The translations under genes and the position numbers were made by a program. The notes beneath the pieces were generated by a model that saw only the letters and a list, made by a program, of their open reading frames with translations, ran no database searches and was not told the DNA's origin. A DNA stretch of 64,000 nucleotides, from assembly GCA_016946835.1 (NCBI GenBank), contig JACVTC010000003.1:2575001-2639000 (forward strand), in the 5' to 3' direction. The number at the start of each line of letters is the position of its first letter. Position 1 is the stretch's first letter. The DNA is from Neocallimastix lanati (nom. inval.). Its lineage: Eukaryota; Neocallimastigomycota; Neocallimastigomycetes; Neocallimastigales; Neocallimastigaceae. This document shows positions 11,914 to 29,716 of this stretch, piece by piece.

Positions 11914-12220
11914 TAAAATCATAAGATTTATATTTCGTTGCCTAAAATTACAATAGAATAAATTATTAATGAATTTTCGGAAAAATGATCCATTATTTTT
12001 TTAGATCAATATTTTTACTATGTTTAGATTTATTGAAAAGAAGAATTTGTTTTTTTTTATAATAAAAATATTTTTACTATTGACTTGTATTTTCTAATTC
12101 TTTCATTTGTTCATCCATAACACCATTTTCCAGGAGATAAGTATCTTAATTTTTTTCAGTAATTTCATAAATATTATTCATTCAATCATTGACTAAATTT
12201 TCAAGATCATAATATTTATC

Positions 12221-12265
<45 letters not shown>

Positions 12266-12309
12266 ATTATTCAATTATCATTTTCTACATAAACGAAAGT
12301 TATAGAGTT

Positions 12310-12766
12310 TAAAAAATGCATTTAATAAAAATAATAAAATATGATTATTCTTTTATATCATTTTCAATATTTTAATTTTCTGAATAATTAATAGTAATTT
12401 ATTCATATTACATAATTAAATTATAGTTATGTAAAAATGATAAATAATTAAATATAAATAGAAAATACTTTAATAAATATTTTACTTTTTAAATATTAAA
12501 TAAAATATATTTATAGAAATACATTATAATTAAATAAACTGAACAATTGATACTAATTTTCCGAATAATAATCAAATATATAATAAATAATTATATAAAT
12601 ATTTCATATTTTAAACTTTTAAAAATAAGATATTTTCATTGAATGATTAATACTAATTTATTCATATTACATAATTAAATTAAAAATCCAATAATTAAAT
12701 ATGAATAATAAATAATTAAAAATGTTTTATTTTTTAAATATTATAAAGTAATATATATTTTCTAAT

Positions 12767-12803
<37 letters not shown>

Positions 12804-12960
12804 AAATAATTAAAATTAATTTATTCATAATTAACATTTAAATAAAAATGATAAGTGATATTAATAACGAATAGTAAAGAAAACATTTTATTTTTTTATA
12901 AAAATTATGAAATAAAATATTTATTTAAAAGCTTTTTAACTATATTATATAGTTAATTAT
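12310..12960. repeat. Degenerate tandem repeat, units of roughly 130-170 bp
   Basis: The core AATTTATTCATATTACATAATTAAATTA starts at about 12398 and 12654, with weaker versions near 12555 and 12821. Each is followed by a block rich in ATAATTAAATATAAATA and then by TTTTATTTTTTAAATATTA. The copies are heavily diverged, so this is an old array. No coding sequence was seen. Confidence 0.5.
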
Positions 12961-13109
12961 ATTTATATAAATATTTAATTAAAATATTTTATTATAAATG
13001 AAAGAAAATATAAAATATTGGAATAAGTGAAACTAATCTAGGAAAAAGAACATATTATTATTAACAAAAAAATATAAATTTAATTTTTATCTAAAAAAAA
13101 AAAAAAAAA

Positions 13110-13340
13110 AAAAAAGTGTATGTGTATAGATGTACTAAATGTACTGAATATAAAACTTTAAATGAATTTAAATCTTTCATTATTTTAAATGATTTAAATG
13201 AAATTTCAAAATATGGAAGTTTACATAATCATTTTGAAAAAGAATTTATGTATTCTGAACATAATGTAATTAAATTCGAACATTATAACTTTAATAACAA
13301 AAGATGTTTATTGAATAACAAAATAGAGTTTAAAACATAA
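13110..13340 (+). pseudogene. FLYWCH/MULE-type zinc-finger-like fragment
   Basis: A 74-codon open frame begins just after an A run that ends in AG and could be a splice acceptor. It reads VYRCTKCTEYKTL, then ILNDLNEISKYGSLHNH, then a charged tail. The order of a Cys pair, a beta-strand-rich middle and a terminal HNH resembles the FLYWCH-type zinc fingers often found with Mutator-like transposases, though the Cys spacing is not exact. There is no transposase domain nearby and no convincing upstream exon. I treat it as a fragment; it could instead be an unrelated small gene. Confidence 0.35.
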
Positions 13341-13755
13341 AGTGTAAAAATTTAATTCATATCAAGAGAAAATGAAAAGATGTAATTAAGTTATTAATAT
13401 AATCAATCTTTTTTTTTTAAAAAAAAAAAAAAATCATTAGCTTTACAATATTCAGTCACTAAAAAAAAAAAAAAAAAAATTTATATTTTATTATAATTTA
13501 ATTATATACTTAACACGTTACTATAATCATTTAATTGATATATAATAATATATATCATTTTTTTAATAATATTATAACAAAGAAAAAAAAATTAAAAATA
13601 AATTTAATGAAATAATAATTATTTTTATTATTTAATTTAAAATAAAAAAGACTTTTTATAATTTTAAGTTAAAAATATTTAAATCATAAATCATAAATAA
13701 GGAAATAAAGTTTAATTAAAGTTAATATTATTATTATTATTAATTAAGGATGATT

Positions 13756-13793
<38 letters not shown>

Positions 13794-14907
13794 TAAATGA
13801 AAATATATAAATATTAATTGATTATTTCTAAATAAATTCATTAATAATACTAATTTCATTTTAATAATTAATGAAATTATATGTAATTAAAAAAAAAATT
13901 AAAATTCATTGATTATTCATTTTTAATGAATTATTATGTTCATAATTCATATTAATTAATTAAAAAAAATAATAATAATGATAATAATTTGGTATTATTA
14001 GCAATTTACTGTATTAATTAAAAACTAAATATTTTTTATTGTAATTTCGAATAAAATTATATATATATTTATAAATTGTTGTAATAAGCCAATACTGAAA
14101 TATTTTCCATGGATCACAATAATGTACACCTATAAAGAATAGATGTAGTAATAAAGACATCTAAAATTCCTATATGAAATTAACTATTAGAAAAGAGTTA
14201 GTAATGTCAAACTTTATATGAAATGTTGAAGAATGTGGAAACCTTAAAATATTTCTATTATTTATTTTATCTTTATTAAATATATGAAAGAAATATTTAA
14301 AAAAAAAAAAAAAAAAAAAAAAAATTAAAATAAATAATAAAGTTAATTATTAATTTTTGTATTATTTAAATTTTTTTTTTTTTTTTAAAAAAAAATAAAA
14401 AAAAAAAAAAAATAAAAAGAAATTTAATTTTACTAATATGAAAATATATATTATTTAGAGTTTGAATTATAAAAGGAAAGATAAAATTGGGAATTTTATA
14501 ATAGTATATTGCCAATAATAGAAAATTATGGAGATTATAAAATTGCTTCCAATGGTCAAAGAAAAAAAAAATTTTTTTATTAATATTTGATTAGTATATT
14601 TAAAAAAACTATATTTCTAATAATTATATGAAACTAAAATATTTTAAAATTAAATATTAAGAATTTTTAAATTATTCAAAGATAATTTATTAAAAAAATT
14701 TTTTTGTTCGTTTATTATTTTTTATGTAAAAAAAAATTATATAAATTTTTTATTATTATTAGTGATATTATTATTATTGTTTTTATTTTTTTTTTTATAT
14801 ACATTTATTAATTTTAACAAAAAATTTATTATAATATTACAATATAAAAAAAACAAAAATTAAAGAAAAAAAATTAAAATCAAATAAAAATATAAACATT
14901 TATAAAG
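13341..14907. other. AT-rich region upstream of the beta-helix receptor
   Basis: It contains A/T runs (13420-13435, 13760-13787, 14299-14323) and a slightly more complex patch at 14080-14250 that matches nothing I recognise. The last 100 bases before 14908 are A-rich, as expected for a promoter and 5' leader here, but no specific motif stands out. Confidence 0.5.
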
Positions 14908-17900
14908 ATGATTTTTAAACATGGATATTTAAAGTTTCATTTATTTTTATTTTTAATATATCTTCTAAAAAAAGCATATTTATATAATATTTCAATTAAT
15001 AATGATGTTAAAACCATGGAAAATCTGGCTGATATTATCAATGATCCGTTATTAACTAATGATGTTAATGTGAATTTATTTAATGAAAATTATAATATTG
15101 ATTGTAATGGAAAAAACCATTTGTATTTACACAATTCTCTTACGTTTAATGGTAAAAATAATACCAAAATTAATTTTCAAAGTTCGGATAAAGGCTCCTT
15201 TAAAATTCATTTTTCAGCTGGTTCATATAATAAAAAACTTATCTTTAATAACATTAATTTTTATAATTATGATGGTACTTACGTAGAAAATTCGGGAATA
15301 GTTGTAGGAGAAACTGAAGAAAAAATAGATCAGTATACCATTGAATTTAATAATTGTGAATTTTACGATATTAAAGCAATGATAATAAATATTAAAATTA
15401 CATGTTTAAAAAAAACTCAATCATTACCCCAAGTTATATTTAATAATTGTAAATTTAAGTAAGTTAAATAGTTAATAGACAAAGAAAAAAAAGGTATAAT
15501 TATTAAAAATAGAATATTAATATTGACTTTTATTTTTATTAATATATATATAATATATAAAGGAATTTAAATGAAGTATTTCAAGCATATCATTTTGAAT
15601 CATTTAGAAATTCAATAAATCAAGAACATTGTTTTTCAATGGAATATCGTAATTGCTATTTTGAAAATATAAAAACTATTGGGGAGCTTTATTATGGAGA
15701 TTTGGCTATATATGACAGTAAATTATAATAATTTTATACATATATATATATTAATAATAATAGTAATAAAAATATGTAATTATTAAATTTAAAATATAAT
15801 ATAATAATTATAGGTTATATTACAAATATATATGGATCGGAAGAATTTACTTGTTCATTTATTCATTCTTCTGCATATAATAATAAAATAACAATAAAAA
15901 ATACAAAAATTATTGATAACTTTGTAACATTAAATAAACCTTTTTTTGTTTTACTTGGATCGTTTTTGGAGTAATAACATTTAATATTTATTTCTTATAA
16001 TATTATTATTTAATATAAGCAATATTATTAATTAATTGTTATTATATATATAGATTAGAGAATTCAATTTTTAAAAATTGCTATTCATATTCTAACTATT
16101 TAATGCAATTTTTTGGAAGGGATTGGACTTCTTTAGATAATCCAAATATGATAATATCAAATACTGAATTCAATAGTAATTATTTTACCTAAAATCAAAA
16201 ATTTTAAAATATTTTAAATTTAAATAAATTTAATAATATTATATATAATAAAATTTTTATATTTGTTTTTTATTTATCTAATTAATTAACTTTTAGATAT
16301 TAATACCTTAGTTGAAGGAGTATGCAATAGTATAAAAATTACAGATTCAAAATTTCATAATATCACTTCGAGATCTTCTACTCCAATTATTTTTAATTCA
16401 TCTACTTCTACTATTCATGCTGAAAATACAGAATTTTCAAATATTATGTAAATTTAAAATACAATGATTTAAAAATATATATATAAATAAATTAATAAAA
16501 TAAAAAAATTTGAAGATAATATATATATATATATCTTTTATAAATATACATCTTTTTATTTAATTATTATTATATACTATTTTTCATTATAAATATACAA
16601 ATTTTATTTAATGATTATTATATACTATATTTCATTATAGATCTTTAAGAAGTAGTCTATTTTCTGCTGAATCTTCCTTAATATTTTCAAATGTAAAATT
16701 TAATAATATTATGTCTAATTCGTTTTCCTTGATAGCATGTAATATTTACAAGTCATCCTTTTCTAATTGTAGCTTTGAAAGTATTATATGTAATGGAGAA
16801 AGTGAGAATTCATCATTACTCGAATTTAAATCACCAACTTATGGAGCTGAATTGGAATTTAATGATGTTATTATAAGAAATTGCAAATCAAATGGAAATT
16901 TAATTAATGTTAAAGGAGATTTAACTACATTAAAATTTTCACATTTAACACTAAATAATAATGATTCCTATGGACCATTAATAAATAATGAATCAATAAA
17001 GGTTAACATTATTTTTTAAATATCATATATTGAAAATATAAAATAATTATTTTATTATATTTATCAAATGAAATTGTATCTAATATAATATTTTAAAATT
17101 AATATTTTTTTTTATTTATTTAGTCATTTATTACTTTTGATAATCTTAATATCTATAATAATAAAAATATTAATAAGTTTAAATGTGGTTTATTCACATA
17201 TAACAAAAATATTAATTTAACGATCACTAATTCAATATTTAAAGATAATATAATTAAAAATAATGGTGGCTCATTGTATGTATTTTTATAATTAAATACT
17301 CTTTTTTTTTTTAGTTTAGTTTAGTTTATACAATATTATTTTTTTTTAAAAAAAAAAATATTGATTCAGTAAATTTATTTTGGATATGTAGATGTTTTAC
17401 AGATATAGATTCATTAAATATGAAAATCAAATCAAGTCTTTTTGAAAATAATTATGGAATAAATGGTGGTGTAATGTATTTTAAACAATTTAATAATCAT
17501 TTAAATGAAAATCCTATAGAATTAATAGATTTGATTTTTAAAAAGAACAAAGCTGAGTATTTTGGTGGAGTAATATTCTCAGATAATGAACATTTGAATA
17601 TTCAAAATGTAAAGAATGTAACATTTACTGAAAATTATGCTTATGCTGGTGGTGTAATATATTTAAATAATGAGAATAATGAAATTATTAAGAATGACTT
17701 ATTATATGTGAATAATAAAAATTTTATATATATAAATAATACTGCTGAATCTCATGGAGATAACTATGCTACTGATCCATATGTGATTGACTTAATAAAT
17801 CAAGATATTTATAACATTTTTAATCGTACTATAAAAAGTGGAGATTCAATTCCTTTAAAATTTAACCTCTATGATGAATTTAATCAAATTATTAACGATG

Positions 17901-20066
17901 CATCTAAATTATATTCAAACTTAGGATTAAAAATAAATATTTTAAATAATAATGATAGTAATAATTATAAATTATATGGGAATTCATGTTTTTATTCAAA
18001 TGGTATATTTATCTAATATATAATATTTTTTTCTCAATATAATATATTTGATTAATTATAAAAATTCATGGATATTAAATTCTTTTTAAACTATTATATA
18101 AATATTTAATAATATATATCAGGTATTTGTGATCTAACCAACTTTAAAATATTTAGTATTAATCCTAATAATATTAAATTAAATATAAGTATAGTGAATG
18201 AAAATAATAAAATCCTTTTTAAAAATGAAATAATGAATGTTGAGATTGCGAAATGTGATGAAGAACAAATTAAGATAACAGACAAATATAACTATTATTC
18301 ATGTGAAAAACCAATATGTAAAGAAAATTGTCCAATTTTAAAAGGAACAGCTGAGTGTATAAAAGGTAATAAAGAAAATATCAACAGTATTGAATTAAAT
18401 CAATGTAAATGTCTACCAGGATGGATAGAAACTAACTGTGATAAAAGAGATTCAACAAAATTTAATAATTTGTAAATATTTCTTTTTTAATTTTATAATA
18501 TAATATATACATACATTTCATATTTTTAAATTTAATATTACATATATAAAATAAAAATATTTTAAATATAATAGCTAATAAAGTTTTTTTATATATAATA
18601 TTAATAATACATTATATTAATTATTTATAAATATTTATATTTATTTAATCATATATTTATAATTACGCAATTATCTATTGTGTATATATTAATAATAAAT
18701 AGCAAAATATCACATATTATAACAATTCCAATAATTATAATCATAATTATATCTATAGTTTTTGTTTTTATAAATAGAAATAAAAGAATCATTGAAGACA
18801 CTGGATTTATTAAATGCGAATTAGTTTTATTTGGACTCCTATTAAGTTTAATAAGTCTTAATTTTAATCCATTTGAAAATTATAATAGTTGTGCATTAGA
18901 ATTTATTTTCAAGCATAGTGGAATTATATTAATTTATATAATATTTACTCTATATACACAAACTGCTAGTAAATTAGGATTAAATTTGCAAAATTATAAT
19001 GGAACCAGTACATTACAATTAAGTGAACCGTACAAAGAGAACTCTTTTATACAATCAAGTAAAAATTATGGGAATTTAGAAATAATAAGTTCATCAAATC
19101 ATAATGTGAAATTTGATGGAAATACTAGTAAAATGCAAGTAAATACTATTAATTCTCAAAATATTGCCAATAAAAATGATTCAATGTCAATAAATAAATC
19201 GGAAATGGATAGTAAAAAATTATATAAAAATATTTCTTTTATTCATTCTTTAACCTTAGAATTGTGTATTGCTTACATTATATTATCGATCGCTCTGATC
19301 ATTATAATTCTCATTTTAAAAAGAAAGGATATAATATATGTACAACAATATAATTATACTTGGAGCTATGAATGTCCATTAAGATCTCTAAATTTAGGCA
19401 TATTTTCATTTGAATCCTTATTAATATTATTTTTAGTTATAAATTCAAAAAATATATTGAATTATACTTATATATTCAAATGCACAAGATATATTATCTA
19501 TGCAGGTATGATATGGATAACATTTGGACCTCTTATTGATGTATGTATTAAATTACTTTATATGATTATTATTTGAAATTTATTCATTATTTTTATTACT
19601 TTTATAATTACTAACATATCAATTATTTATTTTTATATATCTATTATTATTGTTATTGTTGTAATTGTTATCATTAAATACATTATTATTCTATTTTTAT
19701 ATTAATTTTATATTAATTTTATAGTTAATAAGTTATTTAGCAAAATATGATAATAGTAATGTTATCTTAGGATTTAGTATAACAACAAATTCTATTTGTT
19801 ATTTTATTATTTTCATTTTATTCATTTGGGACAAAGTTTATTATATCCTACGACACCAAGACAATAACTGTCATAACTATTTTCTTGCAGTAAAACTTGA
19901 GAAATGCTTTATACATAATTCATTCAATTGTAAATGTAATAAAAAACAAGTAGAAGAAAACGATGAAAATATTAAACAATATATTCAATTTTATAAATAC
20001 AATACTCAAATATTTACTTTTTCTAATGGTCGTATCATTTATAATAGAAGTAAAAATGCCTTATAA
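14908..20066 (+). CDS. Receptor with beta-helix-like ectodomain, Cys-rich module and class C GPCR seven-helix domain
   Basis: Eleven exons join in phase: 14908-15458, 15563-15717, 15814-15970, 16054-16175, 16297-16447, 16641-17001, 17124-17275, 17392-18002, 18123-18471, 18703-19540 and 19725-20066. All are GT-AG, giving 1262 residues. The N-terminus is a signal peptide (FHLFLFLIYLLKKAYL). Residues about 60-780 repeat the motif I-x-F-x-N-C-x-F (IEFNNCEFYD, VIFNNCKF, SIFKNCYS, TEFNSN, SSLFENNYGINGGVMYF, VTFTENYAYAGGVIYL), typical of right-handed parallel beta-helix/polymorphic membrane protein domains. Residues about 820-865 form an EGF-like Cys-rich knot (CEKPICKENC, then CKCLPGW). From about residue 875 there are seven hydrophobic helices. 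Helix 2 (CELVLFGLLLSLISL) and helix 3 start (CALEF) match class C spacing. A polar loop of roughly 90 residues lies between helices 3 and 4. It should act at the cell surface, possibly binding carbohydrate or wall polymers; the ligand is unknown. Confidence 0.85.
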
Positions 20067-20984
20067 TTTAGAATAATATTTAACATAATATATAAAACAT
20101 GAAAATATTATATAATTTTTATTTTTAAATAATTTTTTAATTTATATATATAATTTATGAAGATTAGTTTTAAATAAATTATTATAATGAATAATAAAGA
20201 ATTAATTTATAAAATTATAATATAATTAAAAGGTTTCAAATAAAACTTTTATACAAATATTTAAATATATATACATATATTATTAAATAATATATATTAT
20301 TCTATGTCAAAAAAAATATATTAAAATATATTTTAGGAATAAAGTTCAATAATTATATTATTAATATTTATATATAATTATTTAGTATAAAAACAATAAT
20401 CATTATTTATGACAAATATATAAATTATTTATTTAAAAAGCATTATATAATAAAATTTGAATGTGTTATAATTAATTTTATTAAATATGTAATTAAAAAT
20501 TAATAATTAATTATAATAATGATTTTTTTTTTTTTTTGGAACAAGAAAATGAATATATCCCTATTATATTATTTATTAATTATTAAATGTATTAAAATAT
20601 TAAATATATTAAAGATAGAAAACACATATTGTAAATACATTGAGATAAAATATACATATAAAAGAATAAAACAAACCTAATTAAAATTATAAAAAAATAG
20701 AATTTTTTTAAAAAATAAGTTAATATGATGAAAATAAAGAGATATTTTTAAGGAAATTAAAATATTTATTGTGAATTGAAATCAGCTCTACCAAAAAAAT
20801 ATTTAATATAATAAAACAAAGAAGTGGTGTTAGCTGTAAAGTAAATAGTATGGTATCCACTAAACGCACCCTCAAACCAGAGAGTAAATATTATCAGGAG
20901 ATTCAATTAGTTATGAGAAGATAGATTATTAAATATTTGTGTTAGATCTACTCAAAGGACTATAATAGAAGTTCTTTGTCATAT
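20067..20984. other. AT-rich intergenic stretch with a less AT-rich patch
   Basis: The part from 20790 to 20970 has noticeably more G and C than its surroundings (CACTAAACGCACCCTCAAAC near 20860) but shows no open frame or recognisable motif on either strand. It may be remnant mobile DNA. The rest is plain AT sequence. Confidence 0.5.
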
Positions 20985-20998
20985 TCATTTATTATAAT
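20985..20998. repeat. Target-site duplication, right copy at the LINE 3' end
   Basis: TCATTTATTATAAT lies directly after the element's tail (a T run on this strand at 20999-21009) and is repeated exactly at 22874-22887. Confidence 0.85.
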
Positions 20999-22873
20999 TT
21001 TTTTTTTTTGACTTAGAGAAAACTTTATTTAATTTATAATAATAATAAAATTACATGATTTAAATAAAAAATAAAAAAATAAAATACATGAAATGAAATA
21101 TTATATATTATATAATTATAAAAGTGCATTAGAAGCAATAGTTTCTAACTTTTCCTATTCATCGATGATAACACTACGTTCATTATTATTTCAGAATTAG
21201 TGTTATCAACCGAATCTGTATCAGATTTTTCATCAAGAGGTGAAAATCCATGTCTTATCATTTCGACGTCGACGCTCTTAGCAACGGTAGATTCAATAGA
21301 TTCAACGGAACACCATTTCATCATCAATCTATAAGATCGACAAATTAATGGTATTAGGTTTGATAGAAACTCCGCAATAACCACAAAAAACGAGACAGTC
21401 GATGAAGTTGAAACTTTGTTTAAAAATATTTTCAACTAATTGTCTTTGTTCCACATCATTAACTTTAATTTTTTCATATATTGAACGCCCAACAAGAAGA
21501 GCACTCAATATAAAATAATAACTATTGTTATCATAATCCTTTTCTGAATCTAAAGAAACATCCAAGGATTTTTGTTCAATTTTCATTTCAAACTTCAAAA
21601 TGAGATCATCTAGAAAAGGTAAATATTTATTTCTATAATTTTCTAATTCTTTACAGGTAAAGATCCGGTGAGAAAAGCCAGGTACACTAACACCACAACA
21701 TGGGCAACATTTAGGGCAATCTTCTGAGACTATTTTTCTTTTAATGGAAATACTAATATTAAATTTAAAACCACACCTAATTCGAGAAACCAAAAAGAAT
21801 CCTAATTGATACTTAGGATATTGAAATAATAAGTCTTTGATTTCTGAAATAAATCCAAAATCATTCTTCTTATTAACAATTTCTTTTTTAGCTTTTTGAG
21901 GGTTTGAAGACATCTCTTTCCCAATAAAACTATTTTATTTCACTTGATTTTTTACCATTTAATTTCTTATCCAAAGTCCTTGATTCTTTCGTCCATGAGT
22001 AATGTGACATAGTAGGATTATTATTAATGAGATGATTAATAATACATGATGAGTTTTTCCATTTTCTAAAGCAGCGTAATTGAGATATAGCACAGACAAC
22101 TGAAAGAGGAAGTATTCTCAATTCACGATTAATATCATAGAGACTAATATAAAAATTACGAGATTTAAATATATAACTCCAATAAAGTACTCTTTTAATA
22201 ATTTTTTGAGCTTTAGAAAATTAAAACATATATCTTTAATGGGAGAAGAATAGATTTATTAATAAGAAATCGAAATTTCGAATTTAATTTGACATTTCAA
22301 TTACTGTTTAATTTGGATTGTATAGGTTTCAATGATAAAGATTCATCAAAAGGAATACCAAGATAAGTATAGTTGTCATTTTTAGGTAAATTGTTACTAC
22401 CAATAAAGAAAGATGGATCTTCGTTATTTATCGATTTAACATAGTTAATCGGTTTTACAAGAGTAGCACACTTATTAATTCCAAAAGTCATTTCATTTTT
22501 AATAGCCCATTCATGAACCTTATTCAAAATTTTCTTAAGAGCTTATTTAGATGGAACAACTATAACAATATTATCAGCAAAAAATCCACCATAACAATAT
22601 TGAGATTCTAAATATACACCATACTTATCACAATTATCCAGTACATCATTAATAAACAAATTGAATAAAATAGGAGACAGAGTACATCCTTGTCTAACAC
22701 CACGATTAATCGAAAATTCTTCTGTGAGATTACCATTAAAAAAAGCACGAACTTTAGAAGATTGATAAAGGTTCCTTAAAATAGATGACATTTACCTCTA
22801 ATTCCTAAGTTATATAATTTGGTCATAATATTAAAGATAGGTACTGAATCATAGGCTTTTTATTAAGATCAAG
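20999..22873 (-). mobile_element. 5'-truncated non-LTR (LINE) retrotransposon, broken reverse transcriptase
   Basis: The element reads on the minus strand. It begins at 22873 in the middle of the reverse transcriptase, at motif A (DLNKAYDSVP, with an extra A shifting frame). Next come VRQGCTLSPILFNLFINDV (motif B, about 22700) and FADNIVIV (motif C, normally (Y/F)-x-DD, here DN). After that are KNEMTFGINKCA and YTYLGIPF (about 22500-22330), a thumb/linker region and a zinc-binding end (CPCCG....SHRIFTC, about 21710-21650). A frameshift near 22790, an in-frame stop near 22545 and more breaks near 22200-22300 and 21330 make it inactive. It ends in AATAAAG...AAGTC and an 11-A tail (20999-21009). 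A perfect 14-bp duplication flanks it. The lack of LTRs, 5' truncation, A tail and flanking duplication all fit target-primed reverse transcription. The clade is not determined. Confidence 0.9.
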
Positions 22874-22887
22874 TCATTTATTATAAT
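22874..22887. repeat. Target-site duplication, left copy at the LINE 5' end
   Basis: TCATTTATTATAAT is identical to 20985-20998 and abuts the truncated 5' end of the element at 22873. Confidence 0.85.
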
Positions 22888-22957
22888 ATTAAAAAAATAA
22901 AAAAAGTTATTAATTATATATATACATATATATTTACCAAAGATTTACTTATTTATA

Positions 22958-22959
22958 AT

Positions 22960-22999
<40 letters not shown>

Positions 23000-23029
23000 T
23001 AATAATAATAATAATAAAATAGCAATAAT

Positions 23030-23065
<36 letters not shown>

Positions 23066-23077
23066 CAATAATAATTA

Positions 23078-23114
<37 letters not shown>

Positions 23115-23126
23115 CAATAATAATTA

Positions 23127-23163
<37 letters not shown>

Positions 23164-23235
23164 CAACAATAATTAAATAATAATAATAATAATAATAATA
23201 AAACAACAATAATTAAATAATAATTATAAATTATA
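22958..23235. repeat. AAT microsatellite with a higher-order unit of about 49 bp
   Basis: (AAT)n tracts are punctuated four times by AAAACAAYAATAATTAAAT, at about 23062, 23111, 23160 and 23200 (spacings 49, 49, 40). The third and fourth copies share a C (ACAACAAT), so they are the closest relatives. Confidence 0.85.
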
Positions 23236-23725
23236 ATAATAATAATTAAATATTAAACAAATATTATATATTATATATTATTTACTTTTATTTTTATATA
23301 TATTTATTGTATTTTATTTATTTATTTATTTATTTATTCAGTATTTGCAACTACATTCATAACCTTTTTTGTCATTAAAAAATTAAAAAATAATAATAAT
23401 AATAATAATAAAAATAAATAAAATAGTTTTTAATCTATTTTAATTATAATTTTAATTATTAATCATACATTATAAAACTTCAAATTATATTTTATATAAT
23501 ATTATTAAATATTTACTAATAATATTTTATTTAATAAATATTATTATGTATTATTATAATTATTATTATTATCTTTCTTTTTTATTTAAAAATAATCTTG
23601 ATATTAATTTGTGAAAAAAAAAAAAAAAAATTAAATTAATATAAAAATAAAAATAAAAATAAATAAATAAAAAAGAAAAAGAAAACAAAAAGTTATCTTT
23701 TTTTTTATTTATTTATTTTATTTTA

Positions 23726-23756
<31 letters not shown>

Positions 23757-23811
23757 TTTTTATTTATTTTCTTATTTAATTATTTATTTTATAATTATAA
23801 AATAAATAATT
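23236..23811. other. 3' flank of the AROM gene
   Basis: AT-rich with AATAAA/TTATT repeats and no open frame of substance. It must hold the AROM 3' UTR and polyadenylation signal, but these cannot be singled out in such A/T-rich sequence. Confidence 0.5.

Positions 23812-29716
<5,905 letters not shown>

Larger units (their letters stand above)
10515..12240 (-). pseudogene. Decayed Cys-rich secreted protein gene with hevein-like (CBM18-like) module
   Basis: Minus-strand coding traces occur in changing frames. From 12220: KYYDLENLVND (stop) MNNIYEITEKN (stop) DTYLLENGVMDEQMKELEN, ending at a stop at 12079-12077. At 11855-11641 comes DVDKYHSFIDICETNDFLKF and on to a stop. Near 11490-11350: CNLNQYKEICKT, a frameshift, then IPDKLVNKCNIILNENMECL. 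Near 11080-10980: NPADANQPVWIYNKKIDKY. Near 10940-10860: GNEYFKSKYNNLYMVISN. At 10700-10515: KCSNLQYCSKNNSC, a frameshift, then NSCCGKGCQSSVC. The last part has the spacing of a hevein/CBM18 chitin-binding module. The pieces may belong to one gene, which is inferred from shared strand, order and Cys-rich style. At least two stops, two frameshifts and a 14-bp tandem repeat break it. Confidence 0.6.

Noticed and set aside
20790-20970. Possible 3' UTR of the LINE
   Set aside because: It lies outside the 14-bp target duplication and beyond the A tail, so it is not part of this insertion; it remains unidentified.
22945-23169. Poly-Tyr/Leu/Ile minus-strand frame
   Set aside because: It is a translation of the AAT microsatellite in shifting phase.
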